Notes: a model not told the origin generated them from the sequence alone. DNA of 64,000 bases from Sequoia sempervirens (GCA_007258455.2 VDFB02000003.1:40427986-40491985); one strand, 5' to 3'; shown: positions 23,112 through 34,517, counted from the stretch's first letter. Numbers and translations: made by a program.

Positions 23112-23462
23112 GAAGGCTCATTGCTCTTTCAGATTTACGCTGAAATAAAGTTTATGCAAATAAACATCAAATGATAAGCTGGATCTTAGGCTTCCCTCGA
23201 AGGCTCATTGCTCTTTCAAGGTGTAGGCTAAAATGAAGGTTATTAGAAACGACATAAAATGGTGAGCTAGATCTCAGGATTCCCTTGAAGGCGAGGTGCT
23301 CTTTTCGAGGTGTAGGCTGAAATGAAGATTACAAGAAACAAAACAAATATTGATAGATCTTGAAACTTTGGATCAAAGGCTCATTGCTCTTTTGATTTAT
23401 TTTCTCAAACTCGATCAACGGTTACACTTTTTGGGACAGCAAATTGTATGAACGAAGACAAT
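23112..23462 (-). repeat. Four tandem units of 87-88 bp
   Basis: GAAGGCTCATTGCTCTTTC recurs at 23112, 23199, 23287 (decayed) and 23375, spacing 87, 88, 88. Shared internal phrases include GGTGTAGGCTGAAATGAAG. The same phasing is seen at 52297, 52384, 52472 and 52560. Confidence 0.85.
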
Positions 23463-23666
23463 CATCCAACATACGATCAACCAAAATACACTTGACAAAG
23501 ATTGAACACAAGTACATGAACAACAAGAAAGCAAGCAAACCGCTCAACCTTTTGCTATACAAGTATGGTTCAAGAACATATACTAAGTAACAAAGTCGAA
23601 GGCCTTTGAGCTTAGCATTTTGTTACCGTGAAGTAAAGTTAAAAAATAATGAGCAAAGGTTGCTCT

Positions 23667-23674
23667 TATTTATA
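23667..23674 (-). promoter_or_regulatory. TATA box of the 88-bp LTR-like block
   Basis: Minus-strand TATAAATA within AGTATCTATAAATAAGAGC. The relative at 29437-30400 keeps CTATAAATAAGAGCC near 30130, which supports a functional promoter origin. Confidence 0.55.
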
Positions 23675-23962
23675 GATACTGAAAGGAGTAGGGAACCCTA
23701 AAATCTCCTTGAGTTAACATTAAGTTCTTGCCAATCAACAAGATTTATTCCTATGTCTAAATAAATGTAACCTAACAGTTAACTAGAAAGACTACTTCAG
23801 TTAACTAATTCTAAAACTAAATAGGACTCCACTGTACAAAGATGTCTCCAAAAATAGACATGCATGAAAGGTGGTACAGCGAGTTAACTTGGAAAGGGCA
23901 TCAAGTTAACTGTTGTGTTAAATGTTATCTCTGGAAAAAGGTGGGATGTCCTAACCGGTAGT

Positions 23963-24537
23963 TCACTGCTTGCCATCTTGAGCAATCATCTCCTCCAAGA
24001 AGTTGTTAACTGCCTCATTATCTGGAGATCGTCACATGCCTCAACTATCAATTTCCCGTTTGTCAACAACTTGAGCAATCCTGGAAATATCTGCACACTT
24101 CAGCTGGCAGTTCATTGACTGGTAACTTTGGCAGCTCTATAACTGGAGTGATGACCTCTGTTTCTTTTGCAACTTTACGCTTCTGACGCTTTTGTTGATT
24201 TTTCTCAATGGAAGAGTGTTGCATGATGAAACTACGTAGTTTGACTGTGAACACTCTAGCTGAGAGAAAAATCATGAACTTGCTGCACACCCAAAGTTCC
24301 AATGGTATTCAACCCTCTAAATTGGCCTTGGAAGGCTATTAGATATACGAGGTATGATACCATATGGAATTCGTGGACTTTGAATTTCGCGCCTGTCAAT
24401 TTGTCCAAATCAACTTCTAGGTGTGCTCAATGTAGATCGGTGTCAATCGTCTTCAAGAAATCATGAAGCAAGACCGATTTGGTCTTGAATTCAACTTGAG
24501 AGAATTGCGTTTTGAAAACCTGGAAGAATGACTGGGC
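23963..24537 (-). pseudogene. Unidentified ORF relic upstream of the 88-bp LTR-like block
   Basis: The minus strand encodes QSFFQVFKTQFSQVEFKTKS, a stop, DLDKLTGAKFKVHEFHMVSY, LVYLIAFQGQFRGLNTIGTL, then after shifts a Lys/Gln-rich stretch (KNQQKRQKRK) and VNNFLEEMIAQDGKQ before a TGA at 23963. It looks like the C-terminal part of a real protein broken by stops and frameshifts. It is not recognised. Its size and character could make it the downstream half of a protein like the ORF at 1-687, but no overlap exists to test that here. The chromovirus LTR cuts it at 24538. Confidence 0.45.
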
Positions 24538-24542
24538 ACACG

Positions 24543-25929
24543 TAAGAGACCAGTGTCTCTCAACCCGATCACTTGTCAATAATACTGAAGTTTTGTTTGT
24601 TTTTCTGTATTTTGATTTTTTTGGTGTTTTTGCAATAAAAGGGCAAATTGCGATTTTGCAAAGAAATGACTGGAAAAATAATATAAAATACTAGATGCAT
24701 AAAAACTACAGAACATAGATCAAATCTCGATGCCAGATGGTTTATTAATCTTCCCAGATGATTACAACTGCAATATTTAAACATTCAGACAAAAAGGCAA
24801 GCTATTTATTGAAAACCTGGATAAGCTTGCAGGCGCCAGAAAGAGAGACTGAAATGGTACGGCTGAAAGAAATGATGCAATCTCCCACCTCGAAACTGAT
24901 GAAATGGCTCCAGAAACCCTAGGCGTCCACTTTGCAGAAGACAGAAGAAAAAAGGCAAAGCGATTTACTCTGGAGATGAAGTACGGCCCTGGCTGCAGCA
25001 AATGTACGCCTTGTACCAGCAAGAAGGAAATTCCGTACCTTCTTGGGAAGTGTGCCAAACCACTGGGAAAGGATCTCAGTTAAGTCGCCCCAGTATCTGA
25101 TGAATAATCTCCTTCAAAACTTTCCTGAATCAAATCAATAAGCACAACTGTAACCTCTGAATGAAGTCACCCTGTTGACAATCTTCAACTGGTATTTCAC
25201 AGTCTCAGTATGTCAGATTCTGAAGAGGGAACGTTCTTCAAAACCTGTTGATCTACAGAAACCCTGGTTTCTCAAACCCCAATGCTCTCCGAGAGATGAA
25301 ATAAGACAAATTAGAATAATCACCTAATGAGTTCGATTTGCCTTTGAAAGAATATATATCCTTCTCAAAATTTCGACCTTCTCTCATAAATCAATTAAAA
25401 TGCATTTAATAATATTAATTCGCCTCTTTTTGACTTAGGCAATAATATTAAAATAATGGCGTCCCTTTTAATGAATAAATAATTATTCATTAAAGTAATA
25501 ATTCTCCTCTATTATAAAGTATTAAATACTTTATAATATGCCATTAATAATTAATATTTTAATATATCATTAAAGTGACTTTATAACATAAAGTCAAAAT
25601 AATAATCATTTAATTATTATTAAATGCTCCATTATTTTCCCACTGCTCATCAAACTGTCCAACTGGGTCGAAACAAAGCTGACCAGCTAAACCAGGTGCC
25701 CTGCCCAAAATAGCAGCGCCCGCCTACCTGACTTACTATAAATAGTAAGTATCTGTAAACCACTCTGAAAGTGTCTGCAAAGGCCCAAACCTAACTCAAC
25801 TGCTGGAGTGATGTTCTAACCGATAATCACTTCAAGTGATCCCTAAACACTTCACAAATTTCTACTTCAGGATCTGAATAATAGGCTAACCTCTGACACA
25901 ACGGTACTGCCTAGGAAGCGGACATTACA
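24543..25929 (-). repeat. Chromovirus 3' LTR (left version)
   Basis: Ends GGACATTACA at 25929 (TGTAATGTCC on the minus strand). It contains a 29-bp AT palindrome (25510-25538), CTTACTATAAATAGTAAG (25732-25749) and a probable TATA near 25355. Confidence 0.85.
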
Positions 25930-25940
25930 GTCCGCCCTCC

Positions 25941-26400
25941 CTGAAATTGCTTGTCTTCAAGCAATCTCAGCTTTGGATGCTATAAAATCTCCTCTAACTC
26001 CGAAGTAGCATCCTCAACCGGAAAGTCTCTCCATTTGATCAAATATTCTCTAATAACCCGCCTCCGAAGATGTCTCTCTCTAACATCGAGGATGGCCTCA
26101 GGCACTAATATCAACTTCCCCTCATCATCAAGGGGTTGGCAGTACTGGAGAGGGGATCACATGCTGATCCAATGCCTTCTTCAGGCGTGAGATGTGAAAT
26201 ACGTTATGAACCCTGCTATCTGCCAGTAAGTCCAACTCATAAGCAACCTCGCCCACTCGTCTGATAACACAGAATGGACCATAGTAACGAGGTTCCAACT
26301 TCTCTGCACCACTCTTCCACAGAGTAGACTGACAATATGGCTGTAACATGAGATACACCATGTCACCCACTGCAAAAGAATGCTCAACCCTTTTCTGATC
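25941..26400 (-). pseudogene. Integrase C-terminal and chromodomain relic (left version)
   Basis: Encodes EPRYYGPFCVIRRVGEVAYE and VHNVFHISRLKKALDQHVIP (GPF/Y-type module). An extra base near 26135 shifts the frame away from the chromodomain, which is still readable as ILVPEAILDV and related residues in the next frame. The chromodomain Trp is Ser and a TAG follows EEIL. Confidence 0.75.
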
Positions 26401-26466
26401 ATCGTACTGCTTCTACTAATTCTGTGCCCGCTGGATATTGTCTCGGAGAGACCTCAAAATGTCCTG

Positions 26467-27394
26467 CTAACTCTGCATCATGCAACCTGCACTAGGCACT
26501 CTGCTATCACTCAATATCAAATCCAAAAGGTTGGGCGCCTCATACCCATACAATTCCATGAAGGGCATCATCTGTATAGTCATGTGGTGAGTAGAGTTAT
26601 AACAATTCTCACAGAGGTATATCCACCTCACCCAAGCTCTCTGCTGTCTAGCTATGTAATTGCACAGATAACCTTCCACCCACTTATTGACAATTTTCGT
26701 CTGTCCATCTGTCTGCGGATGGTAGCTAGTACTCGGTGTCAGTTCGGTCCCACAAAGCCTGAACAACTCCTGCCAAAAGTTGCTCATGAACCGACTGTCT
26801 CTATTGCTGACTATAGGCCGAGGCAACCCATGTAGCCGGAATACCTCTCTGAAGAAAAGCTTTGCAATCTGCGATGCTGTGAATGTAGTAGTGATCGGAA
26901 AAAAGTGCGCATATTTAGTCAGCCGATCAGCAACTACGTAAATGCAATCTTTACCTTGGGCTTTCGGAAAACCCGTGATAAAGTCCATCGACAAACACTC
27001 CCATTTCCTGTCGGGTATCGGGAGTGGCTGAAGCAATCCAGCAGGATATGTGTTCCTGCTTGTTCTGCTGGCAAACAAAACACTCTCGCACATACTGAAG
27101 AACATCAGTCTTTAGCCCTTTCCAAGTAAACCATTCCCGTACCATCTTATATGTTTTGAAATAATCGGGATGGCCCGCCATAGGAAGATCATGAAAGGCT
27201 CTCAAAACTGTATCCCTCAACTCTAAATCAAGAACCAGAAAAATCCATCCCTTGTAAATGATCAAGTCATTCACAATGGTGTACCTACTATCCTGCTCTG
27301 TCCCATCAACAATGCTAGAAGCCCACGGGTTCTTAGCATACTCTGTAATGATCTGATGCCTCCAATCCTTGGAAATATGTGCCATAGCATTCAA
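26467..27394 (-). pseudogene. Chromovirus integrase, frameshifted, catalytic Glu replaced
   Basis: The first frame (27394-26951) carries the HHCC domain: AFHDLPMAGHPDYFKTYKMV and CFVCQQNKQEH. A one-base shift near 27055 leads to the core frame with MDFITGFPK (Asp 1), SNRDSRF (Asp 2) and YHPQTDGQTKIVNKW, where the catalytic Glu expected in GQTE is Lys (AAA). It ends at a TAG in MQS-stop-QD. All these lesions recur in contig 3. Confidence 0.85.
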
Positions 27395-28693
27395 CTAAGG
27401 TCTACGAGACAAGGCGTCAGCTACAACATTCTGCTTCCCCTTAATGAAGGTGATGTCAAAATCATACGACTGCAGTTTGCTGACCCATTTTTGCTGTCTC
27501 TCGTTTAGGTCTCGCTGTCCAAGGAAGTGTTTTAGGCTGTTGTGGTTTGTACGCACACTGAACTTGCTACCTACCAAGTATTGTTTGAATTTAGCCAAAG
27601 CATGCATAATGGCTAACATTTCCTTGTCATAAATGTTGTAAAACCTCTCAGGACCCCTAAGCTTCCTACTCTCAAAAGCAATAGGGTGTCTCTCCTGCAT
27701 CAAAATGGCACCAATGCCCTCTCCTGAAGCATCATAGTACAAATCAAATGACTTTGTAAAGTCTAGTAATGCTAACACTGGACACGAAGTCATGATCACC
27801 TTAAACCTGTTAAAGCACTCCTGAGCCTGTGGTGACCAAGCAAAAGCCCCTTTCTTTGTCAAATCAGTAAGGGGTGCGGCGTGACGTGAGAACCCACTAA
27901 CAAATCTCCTATAAAAAGCACACAACCCAATGAATCCCCTGAGCTGCGTAAGGTTCTCTGGTACTGGCCACTCAACTATAGCGCGGACCTTCTCAGGGTC
28001 CATACTAACTCCCTTGGCACTGATGATGTGCCCAAGATACAACAACTCAGCCATGCCTAGCTCACACTTGGACTCCTTAGCCAAGATACCCAAAACTATA
28101 TCCAAGTGAGCTAAATGCTCCTCCCATGACCTATTGTACACCAGGATGTCATCGAAGAAGACCAAAACAAATCTCCGCAGCTGAGAACTGAAGACCCTGT
28201 TCATGGTAGCCTGAAAGGTAGTAGGTGCATTGGTTAAACCAAAAGGCATAACCAAGAACTCGAAGTGACCGCAATGGCATCTGAAAGCGGTTTTCTCTAT
28301 GTCCTGCTCCTTCATTTGAATCTGATGGTACCCAGATCTCAAATCGATCTTCGTGAAGAAGATAGCACCGTGCAACTCATCAATCAACTCATCGATGCGA
28401 GGTATCGGGTACCTGTTCTTAATAGTCTTCTTATTGAGTTGGCGGTAATCTATACACATCCGAAGTGATCCGTCATTTTTCTTCACCAATACGACCGATG
28501 AAGCAAAAGGTGACTTGCTGGGTTTGATATGCCCCATAGCCAATAGCTCATTGATTGTCTTCTCTATCTCATCCTTGAGCCGTTTCGGATGCCTATAGGG
28601 TGTAATCATAATGGGATTTGCGCCCTCCTCCAACTCAATAATGTGCTCAGTGCCTCTGTCTGGAGGTCTGCCAGGTGGAATGTCGCTAAACAC
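27395..28693 (-). pseudogene. Chromovirus reverse transcriptase and RNase H, 432 open codons
   Basis: RT catalytic Asp in FFTKIDLRSGYHQIQ (D117) and VLVFFDDILVYNRS (D181, D182) are intact, as is MPFGLTNAPTTFQ. RNase H has D321 (YYDASGEG), E358 (YDKEMLAI) and D427 (VVADALSRR), but the expected third acidic residue is N383 in RTNHNSLK (AAC), so RNase H should be inactive. TAG codons bound the stretch on both sides in the same frame, where related proteins have Gln. Confidence 0.9.
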
Positions 28694-28753
28694 TTTAGAG
28701 TGTTTAGTCCTCAGTATCTGAATATCTGGATGGTACTCAACCTTATGCTGCTC

Positions 28754-29376
28754 CTACTGTGCTGGCAATAACATACACTCTGCAGCCCAATCAACCATAT
28801 CGTGACGAATGAGTCTCTCCATCCGCCTGTACGATACCATCCTCAGATTACTATCTCTAATGGCCTTGATGACATGAGGTTTCCCATTTACCTTGAACTT
28901 CATCTCCATATCCCGTAGATTGAGTGTGAACTCACCCAAATCGTGAAGCCATGCCATCCCTAACACCACATCAGTATCTCCCATATTAACAACATAGAAT
29001 TCATTCTTGAACTCATAGTTGTTCAGCCGCATCGGAAGATCTGTTATTTTTCTATCACATTTGAGGGTGTACCCATCAACCACCTTGACTCAATACCCTC
29101 AAACTCCTTTGTCTGTATACCTCGTCTCTCTACCAACCGTGCATCTATGAAATTATGAGTAGCACCAGTGTCGAGTAGAGTGATTACCTTCTGACCTGCT
29201 AGGAGCCCACGAAGTCTAAAAGATCCATCTCTCTGAAGACTAGTCAAATGTGCCTCCTGTAGCTTCCTTCCTCCATTTTCACCGTCATTTTCAGACCTTT
29301 CATCATCTGAATGCTCTGAATCAGCTTGCTGGTCTGACAGATCAGATTGCTCTTGTCCCTCATAAAACCACTCCAT
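28754..29376 (-). pseudogene. Chromovirus protease (left version), frameshifted
   Basis: Begins in an acidic, Ser-rich linker (EGQEQSDLSDQQADSEHSDD), then LLDTGATHNFID with the D-T-G triad intact. A one-base loss near 29085 shifts into MVDGYTLKCDRKITDLPMRL and VVLGMAWLHDLGEFTLNL. A TAG at 28754 ends it before RT. The linker is in frame with gag here, unlike contig 3, which has a 2-bp deletion. Confidence 0.85.
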
Positions 29377-29436
29377 CTGGTTATTTTTTACCTTGGGATG
29401 AAGAGGGCATACATGTTTATCATCATAGGGTGCCTT

Positions 29437-30400
29437 TAATCACATGCTTAAATTGCGACCTCCGAATGCGGATTTGAAACTTTATTGTAGCCATGCACGT
29501 ATAAACCGCTTTTCAAATTAGGAGGGAAGTTCCTCTGTTGATGGTGTTTTGAAAGAAAGTAAACTAAAACTAAGTTGCCTATCTTTGGATCACCTTAGAG
29601 CACAAGGTTTTAACACAAACGCCGCAGCTGAGATTTTCTGATAAGAATTTCAACTACGACTAACCTAGACTAAAGACGCTCCTAACCTCTCAAGTAATAG
29701 CAGAGCAAGAGAAGTTAGAAATTAACAAGGTAGATTCTCTGACAAAAATACTTCAATAATCTTTCTTCCAACAAACACCTACACACTTCACTGTAAGCTG
29801 AAATAAAGATCATAAAAGCGTAACATAGATCACGAAAATCTGAGATTTTCGATCAAGGCAAAAGAGGCTCATGATTTTATTACTCAAATCTCTGAAACAA
29901 AAACTCCCTTCTAACATGCCTTGAACAAGAAATTGCAGCTAAGGAGGCTTGCAAACTTATTCTTAACACAATAGAAAACAGCAATCTTACTAACTCCTTG
30001 TTGGCTAAAGAGGCTCAACAATTTGCTTATCACAATACAAATGAACAATACTTGAGCAACAAATAGAAGGCACAATAGGCTCAGCGTTTTGTTCTCATAA
30101 GCACGGTTAAAGAAAATAAATGAGCAAAGGCTCTTATTTATAGAGAAGCAGAGGAGTAGGGAACCCTAAAATCTCCTTGCTTTCACAATCTAGGGCTTGC
30201 TCAACAAGCAAGCTTTATTACTAAATCTAGAAAGAAGAAACCCTAAAAAGCAGAAAAAGCGGGAACTGCCAACTATTACATCTTATCTTCTTTCTATCCT
30301 CAAAGAATGGATAAGGATTATTCCAAGAATAGAAAGAAAGCGGAAAAGAAAGCTTCTAGAAGAAAGTTGTTTTAAAGCTCGATCACATCCGCTAGGAAGT
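29437..30400 (-). mobile_element. Diverged relative of the 88-bp LTR-like block, cut by the gap
   Basis: It can be followed against 22771-23800: a decayed hairpin (AAATTGCGACC...GCGGATTT), TTCAAATTAGGAGGGAAG, GAGCACAAGGTTTTAAC, the GCTAAAGAGGCTCA repeats, CTTATTTATAGAG and GGAACCCTAAAATCTCC. It abuts the truncated gypsy gag at 29436 and ends at the N run, so its 5' end is unseen. It may be an insertion in gag; TGCCTTTAATCAC at 29431 could be its tip. Confidence 0.55.
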
Positions 30401-30500
30401 NNNNNNNNNNNNNNNNNNNNNNNNNNNNNNNNNNNNNNNNNNNNNNNNNNNNNNNNNNNNNNNNNNNNNNNNNNNNNNNNNNNNNNNNNNNNNNNNNNNN
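30401..30500. other. Assembly gap, 100 N
   Basis: Exactly 100 N, the usual size of a placeholder gap of unknown length. Frames drawn across it are not proteins. Confidence 0.95.
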
Positions 30501-31956
30501 CTAAAACAATAAGTGAAGCATGTAAAGATGAACATTGGATGAAGGCAATGGAAGAACTTATGCAGATAGAGAAGAATCAAACTTGGGAGTTGGTCCCTAG
30601 ACTGGCAAACAAAAACATAATTGGAACTAAATGGGTATTCGGAAACAAGCTGAATGAGAATAGAGAAGTAGTAAGAAACAAGGCAAGAATTGTGTGTAAG
30701 GGTTAGTAGAAGGTATGGAATTTGAGGAGAATTTTGCTCCAAAGGCTAGGATGGAAGCTATCAGAATGTTTTTGGCATTTGCAACACAAAGATTTTAAGG
30801 TTTATCAGATGGATGTGAAGTCTGCTTTTTTGAATGGTGAATTGGAAGAAGAGGTTTACATGGGACAATCGGAAGGATTTCAATTGTCAAACCAATCAGA
30901 TATGGTATGTAAGTTGAAGAAGGAACTATATGGATTGAAGCAAGCTCTCAGAGCTTGGTATGCAAGATTAGACAAATATTTGTTACAACAAGGATTTAGT
31001 AAAAGCACCGTAGATGGTAATTTTTACTTTAAAATTGAGGAAGAAAAAATCTTGATATAGTAGTTTATGTGGATGATATTATCTTTCGTGGAAATGAGGC
31101 CATGTGTAAGAAGTTTGCAGAGGAAATGCAAAAATAATTTGAGATGTCAATGTTTGGGGAGATGAATTTCTTTCTTGGGCTACAAATCAATCAAACAGAT
31201 AATGGGATAGTCATTTCACAATCTAAGTATGTCAAAGAGATGTTGAAGAAGTTTGGAATGGATGATCAAACTGGTATGTACTCCTATGGTGACTGGTTGT
31301 AAACTAAGCAAAGATGATGACTCGCTTAATGCTGATAAGAGCAAGTATAGATCTATGATTGGTGGACTATTGTATTTGATTGCTACTAGACCTGATATCA
31401 TGCATGCAGTTTGTCTTGTAGCTAGATTTCAAGAAGATCCTAAAGAAACACATGTTGCAGCAATGAAGAGGATATTCAGATACTTAAGAGGCACTTCGAA
31501 TTATGGCTTGTGGTATCCTAAGGATACTAATTTCACATTAAGTGCTTACATAGATGCAGATTAGGCTGGTTGTGTTGATGACAGGAAAAGTACAAGTGGT
31601 GGTGCATTCTTTCTTGGATGTAGATTGGTGTCATGGTTGAGTAAGAAACATGATTCAGTTTCTTTATCTACTGTAGAGGCTAAGTATATTGTAGCAACAT
31701 CATGTTGTACATAGGTATGTGGATGAGACAAACAATGAAGGATATTAGAGTTGTATATGACAAGCCTTTATCTATCTTCTATGCTAATACAAGTGCAATT
31801 AACATTTCAAAGAATCCAGTGATGCATGCAAGGAAAAATCATATATCTATTAGGTATCACTTTTTGAGAGAGAAGGTTATGGAGAATGAAGTGAAGCTTG
31901 AGTATGTTCCTACAAAGGATCAGACTGTTGGCATATTATTACCCCTCCTTTCTTAA
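30501..31956 (+). pseudogene. Copia RT and RNase H relic (contig 2)
   Basis: Mirror of 17381-18836, with the same lesions: stop after RIVCKG, frameshift before VVYVDDIIF, TAG for Trp before AGCVDDRKST, and TAG after SCCT where Gln is expected. The contig begins in the RT domain at KTISEACKDEHW, so integrase and gag of this copy are beyond the gap. Confidence 0.9.
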
Positions 31957-32029
31957 ATTAGATGTTTATGGAGATGCATTGGTCTAGTGGATCTATGGAT
32001 CTATATCTTTTCCAGATTGATGTTGGTGG

Positions 32030-32398
32030 CTACCTCTCAGGGGGAGTAGGTATTGTCATGTGTTGTCATTGAATTTCTGATTTGATTGGGTGTACTCCTA
32101 AGGGGGAGTATTCAGAGCAGGTATTTTGGTTTAGTGTCAAAGGAGGAGAACAATGTAAAACATTTTATTCTTTGCCATTGATGTCAAAGGGGGAGAGAGA
32201 ATCATGTGAAAAAGTAGAGAAAGTTGTGTATGTTGTCTAATCATTATTGTCAAAGGGAGAGATACTCCTGTAAGGGGGAGAGAGTGCAGGAATGTTGTGT
32301 AGGCTATCTAATCGAAAAAAGAGAAAGTGTGTTCTGAGTTGTGTTGTCTTCGGTGGATTTTCACATCTTATGTTGCCATCAATGACAAAGGGGGGGAT
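32030..32398 (+). other. Serial polypurine tracts before the copia 3' LTR (contig 2)
   Basis: Tracts of the form CAAAGGGGGAGA lie near 32038, 32101, 32142, 32187, 32252, 32273 and 32386; the last touches the LTR and is the likely primer. Confidence 0.8.
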
Positions 32399-34053
32399 TG
32401 TTGCAAGTATGAAGGTGTTGTCATTGATGTCAACAAGATAACAAGATGTCTACTAACTAGTGTTGTTATTGATGTCAACTATATGATGGAGATGTCGAGG
32501 ATATTGAGAAAGTTGTGAAAAAGAGGAAAACAGGTTTTGCATGTATAATTGAGACCTTGAGGAAGTTTTGTGAGTACATGGAGCTATCTTTTGTTGCAGA
32601 GTATGAAGATGAGTTGGAATGAAGTAATGAGTTGAGATGATATCTCTGGTACTTGGTTTCCAAGTGATTTTGAGAAATTTTGATAAATAGAGTAAACTGT
32701 GTTGTGCAAGTGTTCACAGTGTGCTCCGATATTGTGCTCCGTGTCTCTTCTATGTTGATGCTATGCTTGTGTGGATCTTATAGGTTATTCAAGGTTGTCA
32801 GAGGTTTCTATATTCAAAATTTGGGTTTCTGGACCGTTCTATAGAGCGAGATATTTTCACCATTGTGTGAACCAGTTGTTTAGTGATGTTTTTTTGTGAC
32901 TTGGGAGAAATGTATTTGCTCTGCGTTTCTCCGTTGTTTGGCTTTAGGTTGTGCATACTTGGGAAGTTGTTTATAATGCTTGTATCCTTTTGTATTCAAG
33001 TATTTACTCGATTTTGTGCAGTATAGAGTGAGTTTCATTTATCAACATGCAAGTAAGGGTTACCAGTTGTTCTGAGTTGAAGTGTTTGTATGATGCGAAC
33101 TTGGATGAAGTTCTTGATGAATCTTAAGTAGTTCGTGGATTATTATAGATCGTGTTCAAGTGAATTATGTTGTCCAAAAGTTTCGGGTTGATTTGAGGAA
33201 GCACGTACTTAATGTTTACAGTGTTTAACCTAGGTGTTGGTCGACCTTGTGTTTAATACTACATGTGAGGCTTGTAGAAGTGTGTTGAAGTGTGTTTGGA
33301 TTTATTTGGGTCCTAATTAAGGATTTATGTAGGTCACCTCCATTCCTATCCACTGCGGGAATGTTTAGGTGCCGACCATTTTGAATTTGTATGTATAACG
33401 GCTAGTTGTCGACATTGGAGAAGATTTTTGAGGTTGAGGTTGAGGTTGATATAAATATGTATGGTGTTGTTGTGAGTTGAGGCATGAAAGAAGTAAGAAG
33501 CAATATAGATGTGAGATTGATGTGAGTGATGAGTGTGATGCGAATTTGAGCAGAGCAGTGCAAAATTCAATGTTAGGGTTCTTGAAGGCAGTGAGCTGAA
33601 GGCATCCAAAATCATTCATGTAAGACTGCAAAAGTGTGCGAGCAATTGTGGTGGATTCCTTGTTGCATTGAGAAGTGTTCTCTGTGTAACATTCTTCTTC
33701 TATCTTCTTGTATTTCTTTTTGTGGCAGTGAGCCCTAGCTGTTAGCCTTTTTGGACAGTGTGTCCTATTCTGGCAGTGAGCCTTTTGTACTGGTTCTTCT
33801 ATTACTTATATTGTGAGCTAATCCTCATCGTGGTTTTTCCCTCATTGGGTTTTCCACGTAAATCTGATGTTCTCTTGTGTATGGTGTTGTGATTTCAGTT
33901 TCTATTATCTGCATTTCATGCTTAATCATACTAATAGAATAAAGGTTTAATGAATGCATGTGGATCTGTTTACTATTGAGGGTTTTGAAGGTTTAATTTG
34001 CTACAACTGATTCACCTCCCCCCCCCCTCTCAGTTGTCTTGTTCATTTCAACA
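32399..34053 (+). repeat. Copia 3' LTR (contig 2)
   Basis: 1655 bp, TGTTGCAAG to TTTCAACA, complete. TATA candidate GATAAATAGAG near 32683; a C-run at 34017-34027 precedes the end. Confidence 0.9.
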
Positions 34054-34482
34054 TTCCCTTCTGTTTCTTCATTCTTATATCAGACTTTATCCTAATTCTT
34101 GAAGTATATATATATGATATCCTCCATGATTATATCTAAGTGCATGTTGTCTCTCTAAGCGCAGATATTTATTTATTTTCTGATCCTTTCCCCTGAATAT
34201 ATCCATTGCTGATGCTTATCTGAAATGCAGACTTTATTTCCCTTGATATTCCCTTTTTAGACCCCCGTTCTATGTTCCTTTTGTATCTTGTAAAATCCCG
34301 AAGAGGGACGATTAGATGTCTTTATGAAGAGGGGTGTCCCTTTTGCTAAGACATAATCGATGCCTTTTTTTTTTTTGCATTCCCTGATCTTTAATCATCG
34401 CTGCCTTTTCTAATAATATGAATCACTGGCTATATTGGCTACTTAGACTTTATTTCCTTCTTAATAATTGCTGCCTTCAATA

Positions 34483-34517
<35 letters not shown>

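Larger units (their letters stand above)
22771..23962 (-). mobile_element. LTR-like block with an 88-bp array
   Basis: Reads as an LTR on the minus strand: TATA at 23674-23667, a downstream tandem array, and a CACCAACA end at 22771, with a hairpin next to it. A diverged relative lies at 29437-30400 and a near-identical copy at 51956. The upstream ORF relic (23963-24537) would make this a 3' LTR. Its U3 start was not found. Confidence 0.5.
24543..29436 (-). mobile_element. Chromovirus (Ty3/gypsy), left version, gag and 5' LTR missing
   Basis: Same insertion as the complete element at 53729-62897: the left flank ACACG (24538-24542) is shared. Protease, RT, RNase H, integrase and a chromodomain-like end are present. 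Homology to contig 3 stops at 29436 inside the gag zinc-knuckle region, where the 29437-30400 block begins. Two bases (TG) are lost at the LTR tip. Confidence 0.9.

Noticed and set aside
23112..23462. CRISPR-like array
   Set aside because: The units are full-length tandem repeats without unique spacers, in a eukaryotic LTR-like block.
30197..30742. Open frames crossing the N run at 30401-30500
   Set aside because: They join an LTR-like block to copia RT through 34 unknown codons; the gap is a placeholder, so no protein is supported.
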